Assembly (NCBI GenBank): GCA_964551925.1
Contig: CAZKFA010000002.1
Location: 1 to 64,000, forward strand
Source: CAZKFA01 sp964551925
GTDB lineage: Bacteria; Cyanobacteriota; Vampirovibrionia; LMEP-6097
Direction of reading: 5' to 3'
DNA length: 64,000 nt
Shown: one piece after another, positions 33,459 through 42,790 of the stretch
Layout of the letters: each line of letters starts with the position of its first letter
Numbering within the stretch: the first letter of the stretch is position 1
Program-made: the position numbers and the translations under genes
Notes under the pieces: model-generated
The model's database searches: none
What the model saw: only the letters and a program-made list of their open reading frames with translations
What the model was told of the DNA's origin: nothing

Positions 33459-34340
33459 ATGACAATGCCACAAGTTGGTCTAGGAGGCGCTGCTTCAGAG
33501 CGCTTCTTCTGGGCTTTTACATTCAAAAATCGACGCGTTCTTTTGCCAATATTAATCATTTTGATTTTTATTGCTGTAGTGGTGGTGTTTAGACATTTTC
33601 TTTATCTGGATGCCCAGCTAACTAAGTTAAGTCGTTATGAGCCGATTAGAGTATTAGTTTTTGCGCGAGATCTAAATATTGGTGAGAGCATTAGTGCTGC
33701 TGATCTCAAGACGATTATTTTCTATAAAGATGAGTTTGCTAAGATGATCTACTCTGATCCAGTTAGCAAGACTGATATGAAGCTTCTAATTCGTTGTCAT
33801 GATGTAGCTCAGCACCAGGGCGCTCTCTGTGAGGAAGATATAGTTGGTAGAGTAGTTAATCTGCCTGTAACTAAAGATACTTTAGTTTATAGAAATTTTC
33901 TGGCAGCTCCCGGTACAAGTCCTGGTTTATTACATTTGATAGAGAAGGGTCATACCTTGTTTGATATAGAGGTGGATCAAGTTGGTTATAACGTTTATAT
34001 CAAGCCAGATGACACGCTCGATCTTTATGAATATGGTGATCATGGTACACGACTCTTAGCTAATAAAGTCAAAGTTATATTGGTTGATTCTTTGGCTCTT
34101 GGGCAAGCACCGCTACAAGTCGAGAATGATAGTCGCCGTAAGCGGCGTGTGACTTTGGCTTTGCCCTCAACTAAATTGGGTGAAGCTGCTAGAGCCCAAC
34201 GCAATAAAGTTTTGGTGGCGACTTATCATAATGGTAGTGAACCTATGCGTTTTGTGGCTTCAAATAGGAAGTTACAACAGTCTGACTTCAAGTCTCTGAT
34301 TATGATTCAGGGCGATCATAAGGAGCTAGTTACAAGATGA
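33459..34340 (+). CDS. cpaB: Pilus assembly protein CpaB/RcpC (SAF domain)
   Basis: Periplasmic protein of Tad pili that modulates pilin and secretin. The 293-aa protein has one membrane helix (about residues 26-46), then the SAF domain (RVLVFARDLNIGESISAADLK, near 64-84) and an RcpC-like domain after it. The start follows a GAGGGG ribosome site. Its stop overlaps the next ATG by 4 nt. Confidence 0.85.
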   Translation: MTMPQVGLGGAASERFFWAFTFKNRRVLLPILIILIFIAVVVVFRHFLYLDAQLTKLSRYEPIRVLVFARDLNIGESISAADLKTIIFYKDEFAKMIYSDPVSKTDMKLLIRCHDVAQHQGALCEEDIVGRVVNLPVTKDTLVYRNFLAAPGTSPGLLHLIEKGHTLFDIEVDQVGYNVYIKPDDTLDLYEYGDHGTRLLANKVKVILVDSLALGQAPLQVENDSRRKRRVTLALPSTKLGEAARAQRNKVLVATYHNGSEPMRFVASNRKLQQSDFKSLIMIQGDHKELVTR

Positions 34341-35686
34341 TAAAGTTGATTTTGGTTTCCGAGACTAAGCCAAGTATGGTGTTTCAATTAGCACAAGCAG
34401 AGCTATCTAAGGAAGGTTTGTTAGTGTCTAATCCTGTTAGCTTCGAACAAACTATAGATGTTCTCAAAGCGAGTAAGGCTTCTTTTGTAGTTATCAATGC
34501 TGAACAAAGGAAATTAGAAGCTTTTGAATTATGCCAAAAAATTAAACATGATCTTAAAGGTGGAGTAAAAGTTTTTGTCTATCTGCCTGATGCTAGCTTG
34601 AATGAAGCTAGTAAATTTGGTTTGTTGAATGCAGAAGTAGAGGATGAACACAGCCTTGGTAATCTTTCTAGTAAGATTCTGATTAATAAGCCCCGACAAT
34701 ATCTTTATAATGAGACCACGATCGCTGTTTGTGGTTTATCTGGTGGGCTAGGAGCTAGTCATATAGTGGTTTTGATGGCTTATGCTTTAGGGCTTATTGG
34801 GCAGGAAGCCTTGCTTTTGGAGTCTACTAATAATTTTACTATTAAGCAAATATTGCAGCTAAGATCTAATTTAGCTTTGCTTGGACATGACAGATCACGA
34901 GACTCTAATCAGGTATTAGATGCTGATTGGTTTAATAATTTTGTTTCTAAAACTAAACTTCTGCCATTGACAAGCTATTTGAATTTATTTAATTCTCCAG
35001 AAGATCGCTTACAGTATCTATTACAATCAACAAAAACCTGTCAGCAAATTATAGATTTTGCGCAATTAGCAGAGTCTATATTAATTAAGCAGCAAGGTCT
35101 GACCCAAGATTTTAGTAGTTCGTTTGCAACTAAAGAAATAAAGCAGCAATTATTAGCGATTAAAACCTCTGCCCGATATTTAGAGAAAGATCTGCAAGGT
35201 CAATCTTTAAGCCTGTTTGATGAGATTATTGGTTTAGGCTCAACTTTAGCTTCGACTATGATTTTTGATTTAGGTTCAGATTTAAGCTCATCTCTTAATC
35301 GTCAGCTTTTGCATTTGAGTAAGTATCTTGTGGTTGTCTTGAAGGATGATGCTAATGTCAAAGCTAACTATAATGCTCTGAGGAACTTTGTTATTGATCA
35401 GTATCCTTGTATTGTTGTACCGGTGTTAGCTTCTAATAGCGAGCGCTATTTGCGCTATAAGGCAATTGATGATGACTCTTGGTTGGATATTTTGGGCGAG
35501 AAGCCTTTAATCTATCCATATAAACCTGAATCTATTACTCGTCTGTTATTTGAGTCGAGGGCTCTAGCGCGTAATGATGCCTTACTTAATTTTGCTAAAG
35601 AGCTATTACATTGTTGTAGGGTTGAGACAGATTATTTGCTTGATCAGAAAAAGATTTTGAACTTTTTGGTGGGTGGCAATGGCTAG
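34337..35686 (+). CDS. TadZ/CpaE-like polar localisation protein with degenerate P-loop
   Basis: The 449-aa protein has an N-terminal receiver-like domain (about 1-105, without the phospho-Asp pattern) and a MinD/ParA-type domain. The deviant Walker A reads GLSGGLGAS (about residues 133-141): the lysine and threonine for ATP binding are missing. TadZ/CpaE proteins place the Tad machine in the cell. Loss of the P-loop suggests a structural role. It overlaps tadA by 8 nt. Confidence 0.75.
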   Translation: MIKLILVSETKPSMVFQLAQAELSKEGLLVSNPVSFEQTIDVLKASKASFVVINAEQRKLEAFELCQKIKHDLKGGVKVFVYLPDASLNEASKFGLLNAEVEDEHSLGNLSSKILINKPRQYLYNETTIAVCGLSGGLGASHIVVLMAYALGLIGQEALLLESTNNFTIKQILQLRSNLALLGHDRSRDSNQVLDADWFNNFVSKTKLLPLTSYLNLFNSPEDRLQYLLQSTKTCQQIIDFAQLAESILIKQQGLTQDFSSSFATKEIKQQLLAIKTSARYLEKDLQGQSLSLFDEIIGLGSTLASTMIFDLGSDLSSSLNRQLLHLSKYLVVVLKDDANVKANYNALRNFVIDQYPCIVVPVLASNSERYLRYKAIDDDSWLDILGEKPLIYPYKPESITRLLFESRALARNDALLNFAKELLHCCRVETDYLLDQKKILNFLVGGNG

Positions 35687-37169
35687 TACTTATTACATGC
35701 ATTCACTTTTGCCTACTGAGGAGTTCTTTGATCTTCATTTGGCTAAGGCTCTATCACTGCGTTTGAGTATATATCCTGTGCTGATGAACTATTTGAATGC
35801 ACAGAATTTTAGTAAAGAAGCTCAAGTTTTACAGAAGCAACTTGAGATGACTAAGAGTGAAGGGCAAGACGCAAAAGAAATCTTGTTCTCTAGCAAGCGA
35901 GCTAAGGCTGAGGTTTTGGCTAAGTTTATTAATCAGCTTTTTGTTGAGCCGCAGTATTTTGGATTGCAGTTTGATATTGCTCCTACTGCTAATGATAGAG
36001 ATTTGACTAGGATTTTGTTAATTTATGATGTTTTGTATTATGGTCCTATTACGATCTTGTTTTTTTGTAAAATATTGCGCCACTATGAGAATCTTGATCA
36101 CAATCCCCTGTATTTATTATTGCGCCAAACAGTAGATTATCAGCAGATTACAGAGATTAGAGTTAATAGCTTCAAAGATATTTATTATGAAGCTGCTAAT
36201 AATATTTTTGAGTGGTCGATACCTTTTATCTCTACACAGCATTTTATTAATGTCATTGAACGAATGATCAGTGAGAATAACTTAATTAATAATTCTTCTG
36301 TTTCAATTAATCCAGCGTTACCAATAGTTGATTTTGAACATCCTTGTGGCTATATCAGAGGAGCTGCTGTTATTCCACCAGTTAGCGAGGATCCATTTTT
36401 GACTTTGAGAGTGCATCCTAGTGATCCTTTTAAGCTGAGTGATCTTGTCGATTTCGGTATGCTGAGTCATGAGATGCAAGATTTTTTAATTGCTTGCCAG
36501 CAAGCTGGGACTACCATTGCCATTGCAGGCACAATGGGTTCTGGTAAAACTACCTTGCTGAGTGCCTTGTCAGAGTACTGGCCTAATAGAGGGCGTAAGG
36601 CTACTATCGAAGATACTCCAGAATTGCGACCTACGATTGATGATCTGGTGAAGATGCGTACCATTGATTATGATCGTAGCGATCTTAAGAATATAGATGT
36701 AACGCGTTTGACCAAAGCCTGTAAGCGTCATAGTGTGCGTTACGTGGTTCTCTCAGAAGCTCGAGATGGTTCTGCCTGGGAAATTCTACAGTTGTCGCAA
36801 GCCATATTAGGTTGTCTGATGACTTTTCATTATACTTTACGTTCTGATAAATTTTTGGTTGATCAAGCGTTAAATACTTTGGCTGCTTTGTGTAAGCAGA
36901 ATCCTTTATCACCAAAAGGAGAAGATCTAAAGTATCTTATTGCTGATATGTTGCAGATTCTTATTCTTGTAGAACAAAGTCCCCAAGATAATTTGCGTCG
37001 GGTTATTAAAATTTATTATATTACTGGATATGATGAGTTGCATGGTGGACATTTTAAATATATTGAATTATTTGGTTTTGATAAACAGTCGGGATTCCTA
37101 CTAGCCAATATTAGTAAAGAGTTTGAAGCGTACTTACAACAAAGAGGAGTAAATTACAGATTTAATTGA
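35679..37169 (+). CDS. tadA: Tad secretion ATPase TadA/CpaF
   Basis: Hexameric ATPase that powers Tad pilus assembly. Walker A GTMGSGKTT (about residues 284-292), Walker B-like YVVLSEARD with acidic residues, and MTFHYTLRS near 387-396 (the His box region). ATG 35679 is preferred over GTG 35673. At 496 aa it is near the family length. The stop overlaps the tadB start (TGATG). Confidence 0.88.
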   Translation: MASTYYMHSLLPTEEFFDLHLAKALSLRLSIYPVLMNYLNAQNFSKEAQVLQKQLEMTKSEGQDAKEILFSSKRAKAEVLAKFINQLFVEPQYFGLQFDIAPTANDRDLTRILLIYDVLYYGPITILFFCKILRHYENLDHNPLYLLLRQTVDYQQITEIRVNSFKDIYYEAANNIFEWSIPFISTQHFINVIERMISENNLINNSSVSINPALPIVDFEHPCGYIRGAAVIPPVSEDPFLTLRVHPSDPFKLSDLVDFGMLSHEMQDFLIACQQAGTTIAIAGTMGSGKTTLLSALSEYWPNRGRKATIEDTPELRPTIDDLVKMRTIDYDRSDLKNIDVTRLTKACKRHSVRYVVLSEARDGSAWEILQLSQAILGCLMTFHYTLRSDKFLVDQALNTLAALCKQNPLSPKGEDLKYLIADMLQILILVEQSPQDNLRRVIKIYYITGYDELHGGHFKYIELFGFDKQSGFLLANISKEFEAYLQQRGVNYRFN

Positions 37170-38077
37170 TGGTGTATTTAATTCTAGTAATGATTACTGT
37201 GTTTCTGATTTTACTTTCTATGGTAATTTTCAGTAGAGCAGAGGATTGCTCTTATCCAAATTCGTTATTGCAGTCTAGGAGAGCTTTACAGTCGAATTTA
37301 TTGCAAGCCATAGAATCAAGAATTAGTCTTTGGGCTCCTCGTTTATCTAATTTAATTGGGGTGAATATCTTTTTGTGTTTGATATTGCCAAGTATAGTGA
37401 TTCTGCTATTAAGTGTATTTTTATTTGGTCCTTTTTTGGCTGGGGCTTTTGGGGGACCTATCATTGGAGTTGTGATTGCAGCGGTCTATGTTGCAAGAAT
37501 ATACTATTATTTATTTAGTCGCTTTAGAGAGCAAACTTTATTTCAATTAGAGAAGATATTAATGCTGATGAGCACTAATCTCAGTTCTGGAATGGCTTTT
37601 GATAATGCTATTGTACAGGCAAGTAAGGTGTATCACGCTCCGCCTATTGGTTTATCATTGCAGAGTTTTATCCAAATTAATCACAGTAATTTAGTTGCGA
37701 TGTTTCCTTCATGGCTGCTTGCTCTCAAAGTAGAATACGGACTTGCTGATATAGATCAGGCAACGCAATTATTACAGCTTGAGTTAGAGCATACAACTAA
37801 TCAAGAAGCTGCTCTTGCAAATGCCGCTAGTAGTATATCAAGAAGAATAAAGCTTAATCAAAGGCAAGCTAATACTGTCAATATCTCTCTGATCACTATG
37901 GATATCTTGGTTTTATTGTTTCTATTGATTCTATTCTATGTTATTCCAAGTATTAGCGCTGCTGATATAGATTGGTGGCAGACTGAGCGCCGGCAGTGGG
38001 TTGTTGGCATCTCAGCATCATTGTTGTGGCTGTCTTATTTGTCTGTGCTTGCAATTAATTTATGGAGGCAACAATGA
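37169..38077 (+). CDS. tadB: Tad inner-membrane platform protein TadB
   Basis: Type II secretion F-domain protein. The 302-aa product has hydrophobic helices near the N-terminus, at about 70-110, and at the C-terminus (about 240-300); the cytosolic F domain contains EKILMLMSTNLSSGMAFDNA. It forms the inner-membrane platform with TadC. ATG 37169 overlaps the tadA stop and 38077 overlaps the tadC start. Confidence 0.8.
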   Translation: MVYLILVMITVFLILLSMVIFSRAEDCSYPNSLLQSRRALQSNLLQAIESRISLWAPRLSNLIGVNIFLCLILPSIVILLLSVFLFGPFLAGAFGGPIIGVVIAAVYVARIYYYLFSRFREQTLFQLEKILMLMSTNLSSGMAFDNAIVQASKVYHAPPIGLSLQSFIQINHSNLVAMFPSWLLALKVEYGLADIDQATQLLQLELEHTTNQEAALANAASSISRRIKLNQRQANTVNISLITMDILVLLFLLILFYVIPSISAADIDWWQTERRQWVVGISASLLWLSYLSVLAINLWRQQ

Positions 38078-38922
38078 TAAATATACCAATTTTGCTTTCT
38101 GCGCTATTAGTTTTGATTTATTATTTTTTTTGTGTGCTTAATAGCAAAACTCTTTGGTTAAGAGAGCTTGCAAGGCAGAGTGCTTTGATTGAAGCCGCTA
38201 ATAAAACAAGATCTAATCAGTTTAATTTAGGTCATCATTTGTATAAATTATTACCAAGTAGTTTTACTGATCGCTTGTATCATAATTATATCCTTCTAAA
38301 CCGTTCTCCAGAAATGCTTTATAAGGATTTATCTGCTTACTTTATTTCTGTGCTTGCTTTATCCTCGATCAGTTTTTGTGTAAATAATATTCTATTCCCC
38401 ATGGTCTTGATATTGTTTATTCTTTGTGCAAGTTTGGAGAGTTTTTTTGCTGTAAGGCAGATGCGAGCTTCACTTGATAAAGATGTTGAGCACCTTGTTA
38501 AATGTTTAGAGGTTTTATTAATTAAGTCTGAAGTTCCTTTGCTGACTGCTTTGCAGCTTATTAATAAAGAGCTTTCTAGCTCAATGAAATTGACACAAAG
38601 AGAGTTACAGAGGATTATTACTCAAGCTCAGAAAGATGGTCTTAAAGAGACACTGATGACCTGGCAAACAGAATCTTTTCGCTTTAGAACATTGATTGCT
38701 ATCTTACTTGCAGCCAGTGATGGTGCGAGTAAAATAGCTCTTAGAGCGAATATCGCAAGCTTTTTACATCAGATTCAAGAGCAGAACACAGAGGATTTAA
38801 AAAATGAAGCTGAAAACCTACAGCTTTATTTGATCGCGCCAGCTTTAGTGATGTTGCTTATAGTGACTTATCCAATGATGGATGCAGTGATGTTTTTTAT
38901 GAATAATATAAGGGGGAGTTAA
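38074..38922 (+). CDS. tadC: Tad inner-membrane platform protein TadC
   Basis: Second F-domain protein: EHLVKCLEVLLIKSEVPLLT (about residues 145-164) and the C-terminal membrane hairpin LIAPALVMLLIVTYP. ATG 38074 has a GGAGG site 5 nt upstream and overlaps the tadB stop by 4 nt (ATGA); an ATG at 38062 lies before that site and is less likely. 282 aa. Confidence 0.8.
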   Translation: MINIPILLSALLVLIYYFFCVLNSKTLWLRELARQSALIEAANKTRSNQFNLGHHLYKLLPSSFTDRLYHNYILLNRSPEMLYKDLSAYFISVLALSSISFCVNNILFPMVLILFILCASLESFFAVRQMRASLDKDVEHLVKCLEVLLIKSEVPLLTALQLINKELSSSMKLTQRELQRIITQAQKDGLKETLMTWQTESFRFRTLIAILLAASDGASKIALRANIASFLHQIQEQNTEDLKNEAENLQLYLIAPALVMLLIVTYPMMDAVMFFMNNIRGS

Positions 38923-38924
38923 GG

Positions 38925-40640
38925 ATGTTAAGAATAGTTGTAGTGTTATTAATTTGGGGGTTAATGCGAGTTGGAGCTGCGCCGATATTATCCTTTGAGA
39001 ACAAGTCAGCAATTAAGTTTGAGAAGTTACTTACTGTGGGTGAGGTAGAGATTTTGGAATTCTCTAACCCCGTTACTTTGGCACATTATGGGACTACCGA
39101 CCAATATCTAAATTATATTGAGTTAGAGAAACTTGAGCCTCAGAAAGATGGTTATCGTAAATTTATGATTAAAGCTAAGGCTGCTGGTTCAGGAGAATTA
39201 ACTTTCCAGTCTGGCGTAGATTTGATTAAAATTCGAGTAATTGTAAATAATGATTATCAAATTCTTGAGACAGAACTCAATCGTTTATTTGGCTTGAAGA
39301 ATAATATTAATGATATTAAAGTTATCTCTGCTAATCTGAGTAATATTGATAACGGTGAGACTCATATTTATCTTCAAGGTAAGGTTCGTACAGCCAAAGA
39401 TGCCTTGCTTGCTTTAAGCTTTGCAGCTAATGCTGTCGGAGATAAAGGTGTGAAGATTTACTCCAATCCAGGCGGGCAATTACGTTCTAAGGATTTGGAC
39501 TCAAATAATATCAATCAGCAACAATCATCTCCGCTTTCTGGAGATAATTCTAGTTTTGTGGAATACTATGACGCCACTAATAAATTAATTGATACTGATA
39601 ATTTACATAGAGACTTAGTGCTCGCCTCTGAAAATGAGCGAGTTATTTCCTTTATTCAGGTGGAAGAACCGAAGCGCTTCGCTGTTAAAGTAAGGTTTCT
39701 TGAGATGAATTCTCAATATGTCGATAAATTTATTAGCTCTTTATCTGTAGCTGCGCGTGGTGCTGATATTAAGGGCTCTATAGGCAGTAATGATCTGAAT
39801 ATACCCAATATAAGTGCTACTAATGGTATTAGTGATTTGAAAATAACCGATGCTATTGGTTCTCAAGGTATAGCTAGAATAGCGTCAGAGATTAGCAGTG
39901 GTAATATAGTGAGCGGGGTGACCAAGTTATTTGATAATGCTTTTTTGAACATTAATCTTAATGATTTACTACAGGAAGGTGTTTTGCGCATTGTTAATGA
40001 ATTCTCTTTAGTTACTCATTCTGGTGATAGAGTAGCTTTGGGTAAAGGTATAAGATTCCCTGTCCCTAAATTAAATAATGGTCTTGGTAACAGCTCTATT
40101 ACTGTAGAGTACATTCCGATTGGTTTCAAAGGAGAGCTTAAGGTTACTGGCTTAGAGAATTCTCTAATCGACGTACAAATGGCTAGTAGACTGTCTTCTG
40201 CTGAATCTAGTCTTAATAGCATTAGTGGCATTAGTATCCCAATTTTTAATGAAGAGTATGTTAATAGTGGAGCCTTGTTGAAAAATAATCAGGAAGTTGT
40301 TCTTAATGCTTTTTTGACTGAGACAGAAACAGTGGCTAAATCTAGCTCATTATTAGCACGCGTAGTCCCTTTTCTGGGTAGTTCGAAGCGTAAGCAAAAA
40401 AGTAAGAGCCTCTTATTTATTGCGATTAAAGCTGAAGAAGTTGAACTAACTTCTCAACAAGCATCTACCCCAGATTTAGCTATCCCGCACGTTAATCTTA
40501 ATAGCAGCACTAATATTGTTGCTAATTATACTAAGCAATTAACTGCTCAACAGATTCAAGGTGTAGATATTCAGAGAATTAACGAGACTAAGCCAGTAGA
40601 GAAGATTGATCCTTTGGATATTAATATTGAGGAATTTTAA
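38925..40640 (+). CDS. Outer-membrane secretin CpaC/RcpA-like
   Basis: Forms the outer-membrane pore for the pilus. Signal peptide (about 1-19, ending VGAAP), an N-terminal pilus/BON-like part (about 30-170), then the secretin domain with EEPKRFAVKVRFLEMN, the strand-rich core and SGISIPIFNEEYVNSGA and VVPFLGSSKRKQKSKSLLF near the end. 571 aa. Presence of a secretin implies an outer membrane. In classical tad loci it precedes tadZ; here it follows tadC. Confidence 0.82.
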   Translation: MLRIVVVLLIWGLMRVGAAPILSFENKSAIKFEKLLTVGEVEILEFSNPVTLAHYGTTDQYLNYIELEKLEPQKDGYRKFMIKAKAAGSGELTFQSGVDLIKIRVIVNNDYQILETELNRLFGLKNNINDIKVISANLSNIDNGETHIYLQGKVRTAKDALLALSFAANAVGDKGVKIYSNPGGQLRSKDLDSNNINQQQSSPLSGDNSSFVEYYDATNKLIDTDNLHRDLVLASENERVISFIQVEEPKRFAVKVRFLEMNSQYVDKFISSLSVAARGADIKGSIGSNDLNIPNISATNGISDLKITDAIGSQGIARIASEISSGNIVSGVTKLFDNAFLNINLNDLLQEGVLRIVNEFSLVTHSGDRVALGKGIRFPVPKLNNGLGNSSITVEYIPIGFKGELKVTGLENSLIDVQMASRLSSAESSLNSISGISIPIFNEEYVNSGALLKNNQEVVLNAFLTETETVAKSSSLLARVVPFLGSSKRKQKSKSLLFIAIKAEEVELTSQQASTPDLAIPHVNLNSSTNIVANYTKQLTAQQIQGVDIQRINETKPVEKIDPLDINIEEF

Positions 40641-40641
40641 T

Positions 40642-40806
40642 ATGATTAATATTGTTTACGCAGGGATATTGTTTATGGCGTTGTTTATGTTTATTGCTAA
40701 TGGCATGAACGGTTCTCTGACAGTGCTTGCTATGGATCAAAAATTTGCAAATGAGACTAGTTCATATATTAAAGAGCGTAATGTAAGATTAACGAATCAA
40801 AGATAA
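40642..40806 (+). CDS. Small membrane protein (54 aa) in the Tad-like operon
   Basis: One N-terminal hydrophobic helix (NIVYAGILFMALFMFIANGM) and a polar tail. ATG 40642 is chosen behind a GAGGAA site. Size and layout would suit a minor pilin or TadE-like part without a recognisable leader. It shares one base with the next start. Confidence 0.55.
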   Translation: MINIVYAGILFMALFMFIANGMNGSLTVLAMDQKFANETSSYIKERNVRLTNQR

Positions 40807-41183
40807 TGGCAATGGGAGGCACGGCATTAATATTAGTCGCTACAACTTTTGTTGTAATGTTTGTTAATTTTATTTTACCGACTATTAATTTACATTTAAT
40901 TCTAAATCGAGAACTTAGCTTACAGCAACAAGCGCAGAATATTCTTGATAAATCACGAAGTCGTAGTGTTAGTGTAACACAGTCATTGATGGACTTAGAT
41001 ATTGATGGGGTTGAGATAGAGGATATAAGAATGGAAGATATTGCTGACTATACAGTGTATAGTATTTATTTTCATCACAAGGGTTTGTTTTTTAATAACC
41101 ACCTCAAGCACTCTGAGTTATATCAACAGAAGAAAATAGCTGTTGTAATTGATAGAGATATTTTAATAGGGGAGAGAATTTAA
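40806..41183 (+). CDS. Single-span membrane protein (125 aa) in the Tad-like operon
   Basis: One N-terminal membrane helix (about residues 6-33) and a soluble domain. Layout recalls TadE/TadF pseudopilins, which follow tadC in other loci, but no Glu+5 processing motif is seen. Starts at the TAATG junction with the previous gene. Confidence 0.6.
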   Translation: MAMGGTALILVATTFVVMFVNFILPTINLHLILNRELSLQQQAQNILDKSRSRSVSVTQSLMDLDIDGVEIEDIRMEDIADYTVYSIYFHHKGLFFNNHLKHSELYQQKKIAVVIDRDILIGERI

Positions 41184-41184
41184 T

Positions 41185-41979
41185 ATGGAAGTATTGACCG
41201 CAGTAGTAGTAGAAGATCAACCGATTATTTGGGAGTACATCAGGTCTTGTCTTGAACCCTGTTATCAAATCCTTGAATTCTGTACTAGTACTAGGTCTGC
41301 TGAAGAGGCTATTCGTGTTCTTAAGCCTGATTTGGTTTGGCTGGATTGTTATTTAGGAGAATTCTCTGATCGAGGTTTTGGTCTTAAAAATAGTGGCATT
41401 GAGTTAGCTTATTGGATTAAAAAACATAGGTCACAAACAAAAATATTTTTGTTCTCCGCTTCTAATGAAGGCTCTATCTTGCATAATGCTAGAAAGATTG
41501 GTGTTGAAGGTATTGCTCCTGGTGGAAAATTTTTTAGAGATAAGCAGGCTATTATTGATGGCGTCAAAGCCGTTGCTAGTGGGCGTACTTGGCTCGCTCC
41601 TAGTTTGATAGAAGACATAGAGCTTAGGGAATTAAGCAATGTTACTATTTTTGAGTTTGCGGTATTGTGTTCTTTCTTGCTCGGCAAGGGTACTGCACAA
41701 ATAGCTGATGATCTTGATACCACTCGCAAAAGTATTAATAACGTGATTTATCGCGTCAAACAAAAATTTTGTTTGCCAGAAAACTTATCCAGAGAGGATT
41801 TGCTGGAGTCCTTTAAAGATAGGCTGAAACAAGGTTTCAGTATGAGTCAATATTATTCACTTAGCGAAATTATTTCTGTTAATAGCGTCATTGAAACTTC
41901 TCTAAGACCGATGCTTGATAATTTAAGAGATCATGACTGGGATAGAATTAAAATACATACTGCGCAAACTCCTCTCTAA
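41185..41979 (+). CDS. Response regulator, receiver plus LuxR-type HTH
   Basis: The 264-aa protein has a receiver domain with acidic pair E10-D11 and phospho-acceptor D54 in VWLDCYLG, and a NarL/LuxR-like helix-turn-helix (about 150-200, GKGTAQIADDLDTTRKSINN). It follows the operon by one base and is probably cotranscribed, so the pilus may be under two-component control with feedback; no kinase is adjacent. Its end overlaps the convergent TPR gene by 32 nt. Confidence 0.85.
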   Translation: MEVLTAVVVEDQPIIWEYIRSCLEPCYQILEFCTSTRSAEEAIRVLKPDLVWLDCYLGEFSDRGFGLKNSGIELAYWIKKHRSQTKIFLFSASNEGSILHNARKIGVEGIAPGGKFFRDKQAIIDGVKAVASGRTWLAPSLIEDIELRELSNVTIFEFAVLCSFLLGKGTAQIADDLDTTRKSINNVIYRVKQKFCLPENLSREDLLESFKDRLKQGFSMSQYYSLSEIISVNSVIETSLRPMLDNLRDHDWDRIKIHTAQTPL

Positions 41980-42790
41980 GCCCGATAATCCATTGTGGTA
42001 TAAGGAAGCCAAATTTAGTACTTCTTTCTTGGGTTTTAAGAATACGATGCGCGACAATAATATCTTCTTCTATCCAAACAGAGCGGATCTTATCTATAGA
42101 TTGCTGGGCGAGTTTAATAAAGCTGTAAGCCTGATCTAGATTGTTTTCTTTGGCACTAATGATAGCGAGCGATCTATAGGCAAGCCCCAGATGATATAAA
42201 TCCATTGATTTTGGGAATAATACACCTTGAAGGTTTTTTATACTTGCGAGAGCTTCGGTTTCTGCACGCTGATACTCGTCTAAGGCAAGAAGATACTCAA
42301 AACGACTAGGAAAATAAGCTAAATCATTAGTTGTTTGACCTAATAGTTGTAAGATTTGATTTTTGGTATCAATATTTTTATTCTCTAAGTAATTATCCAT
42401 GAGTTTCACTAATTCAATATGATTAGTTTCTAATTTTGTGTAGTTAAGTTCAGGATGATTGTAGTCTTGATAAAAAAAACTTAATTGCTTGCGTGTATAT
42501 TTTAAATCTTGATTTTTTTTATGTCGAATAATAGCATCATCCAAAAAAATCTCTGCTCTTTCGATGTCACCGACAGTAATTAAACTAATGGCATAGAGAT
42601 AGCAAATTTTAGGGCTGATTTTGAACTTATGCTTGATCCAATCTATGTCTTTTTCCGCTTCAACAGCCTTGATAACAGCCTCGCTATTGCCCAATAACAA
42701 CATATCGCGCAACTCCTCATAAGCTGGTTCAGCAGACACAGGGAGTATCAACAATAATAGAAGGCTAAATTTTAAATAGCTCTTGAGCAT
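41948..42790 (-). CDS. Exported TPR-like protein
   Basis: Signal peptide (about 1-20, ending PVSAEP) and helical repeats suggestive of TPR (for example LYHLGLAYRSLAIISAKENN near 212-231). 280 aa. It overlaps tatD upstream by 26 nt and the response regulator convergently by 32 nt. It may belong with the Tad machine on functional grounds, though it is on the other strand. Confidence 0.65.
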   Translation of the reverse strand: MLKSYLKFSLLLLLILPVSAEPAYEELRDMLLLGNSEAVIKAVEAEKDIDWIKHKFKISPKICYLYAISLITVGDIERAEIFLDDAIIRHKKNQDLKYTRKQLSFFYQDYNHPELNYTKLETNHIELVKLMDNYLENKNIDTKNQILQLLGQTTNDLAYFPSRFEYLLALDEYQRAETEALASIKNLQGVLFPKSMDLYHLGLAYRSLAIISAKENNLDQAYSFIKLAQQSIDKIRSVWIEEDIIVAHRILKTQERSTKFGFLIPQWIIGLREEFAQYVF

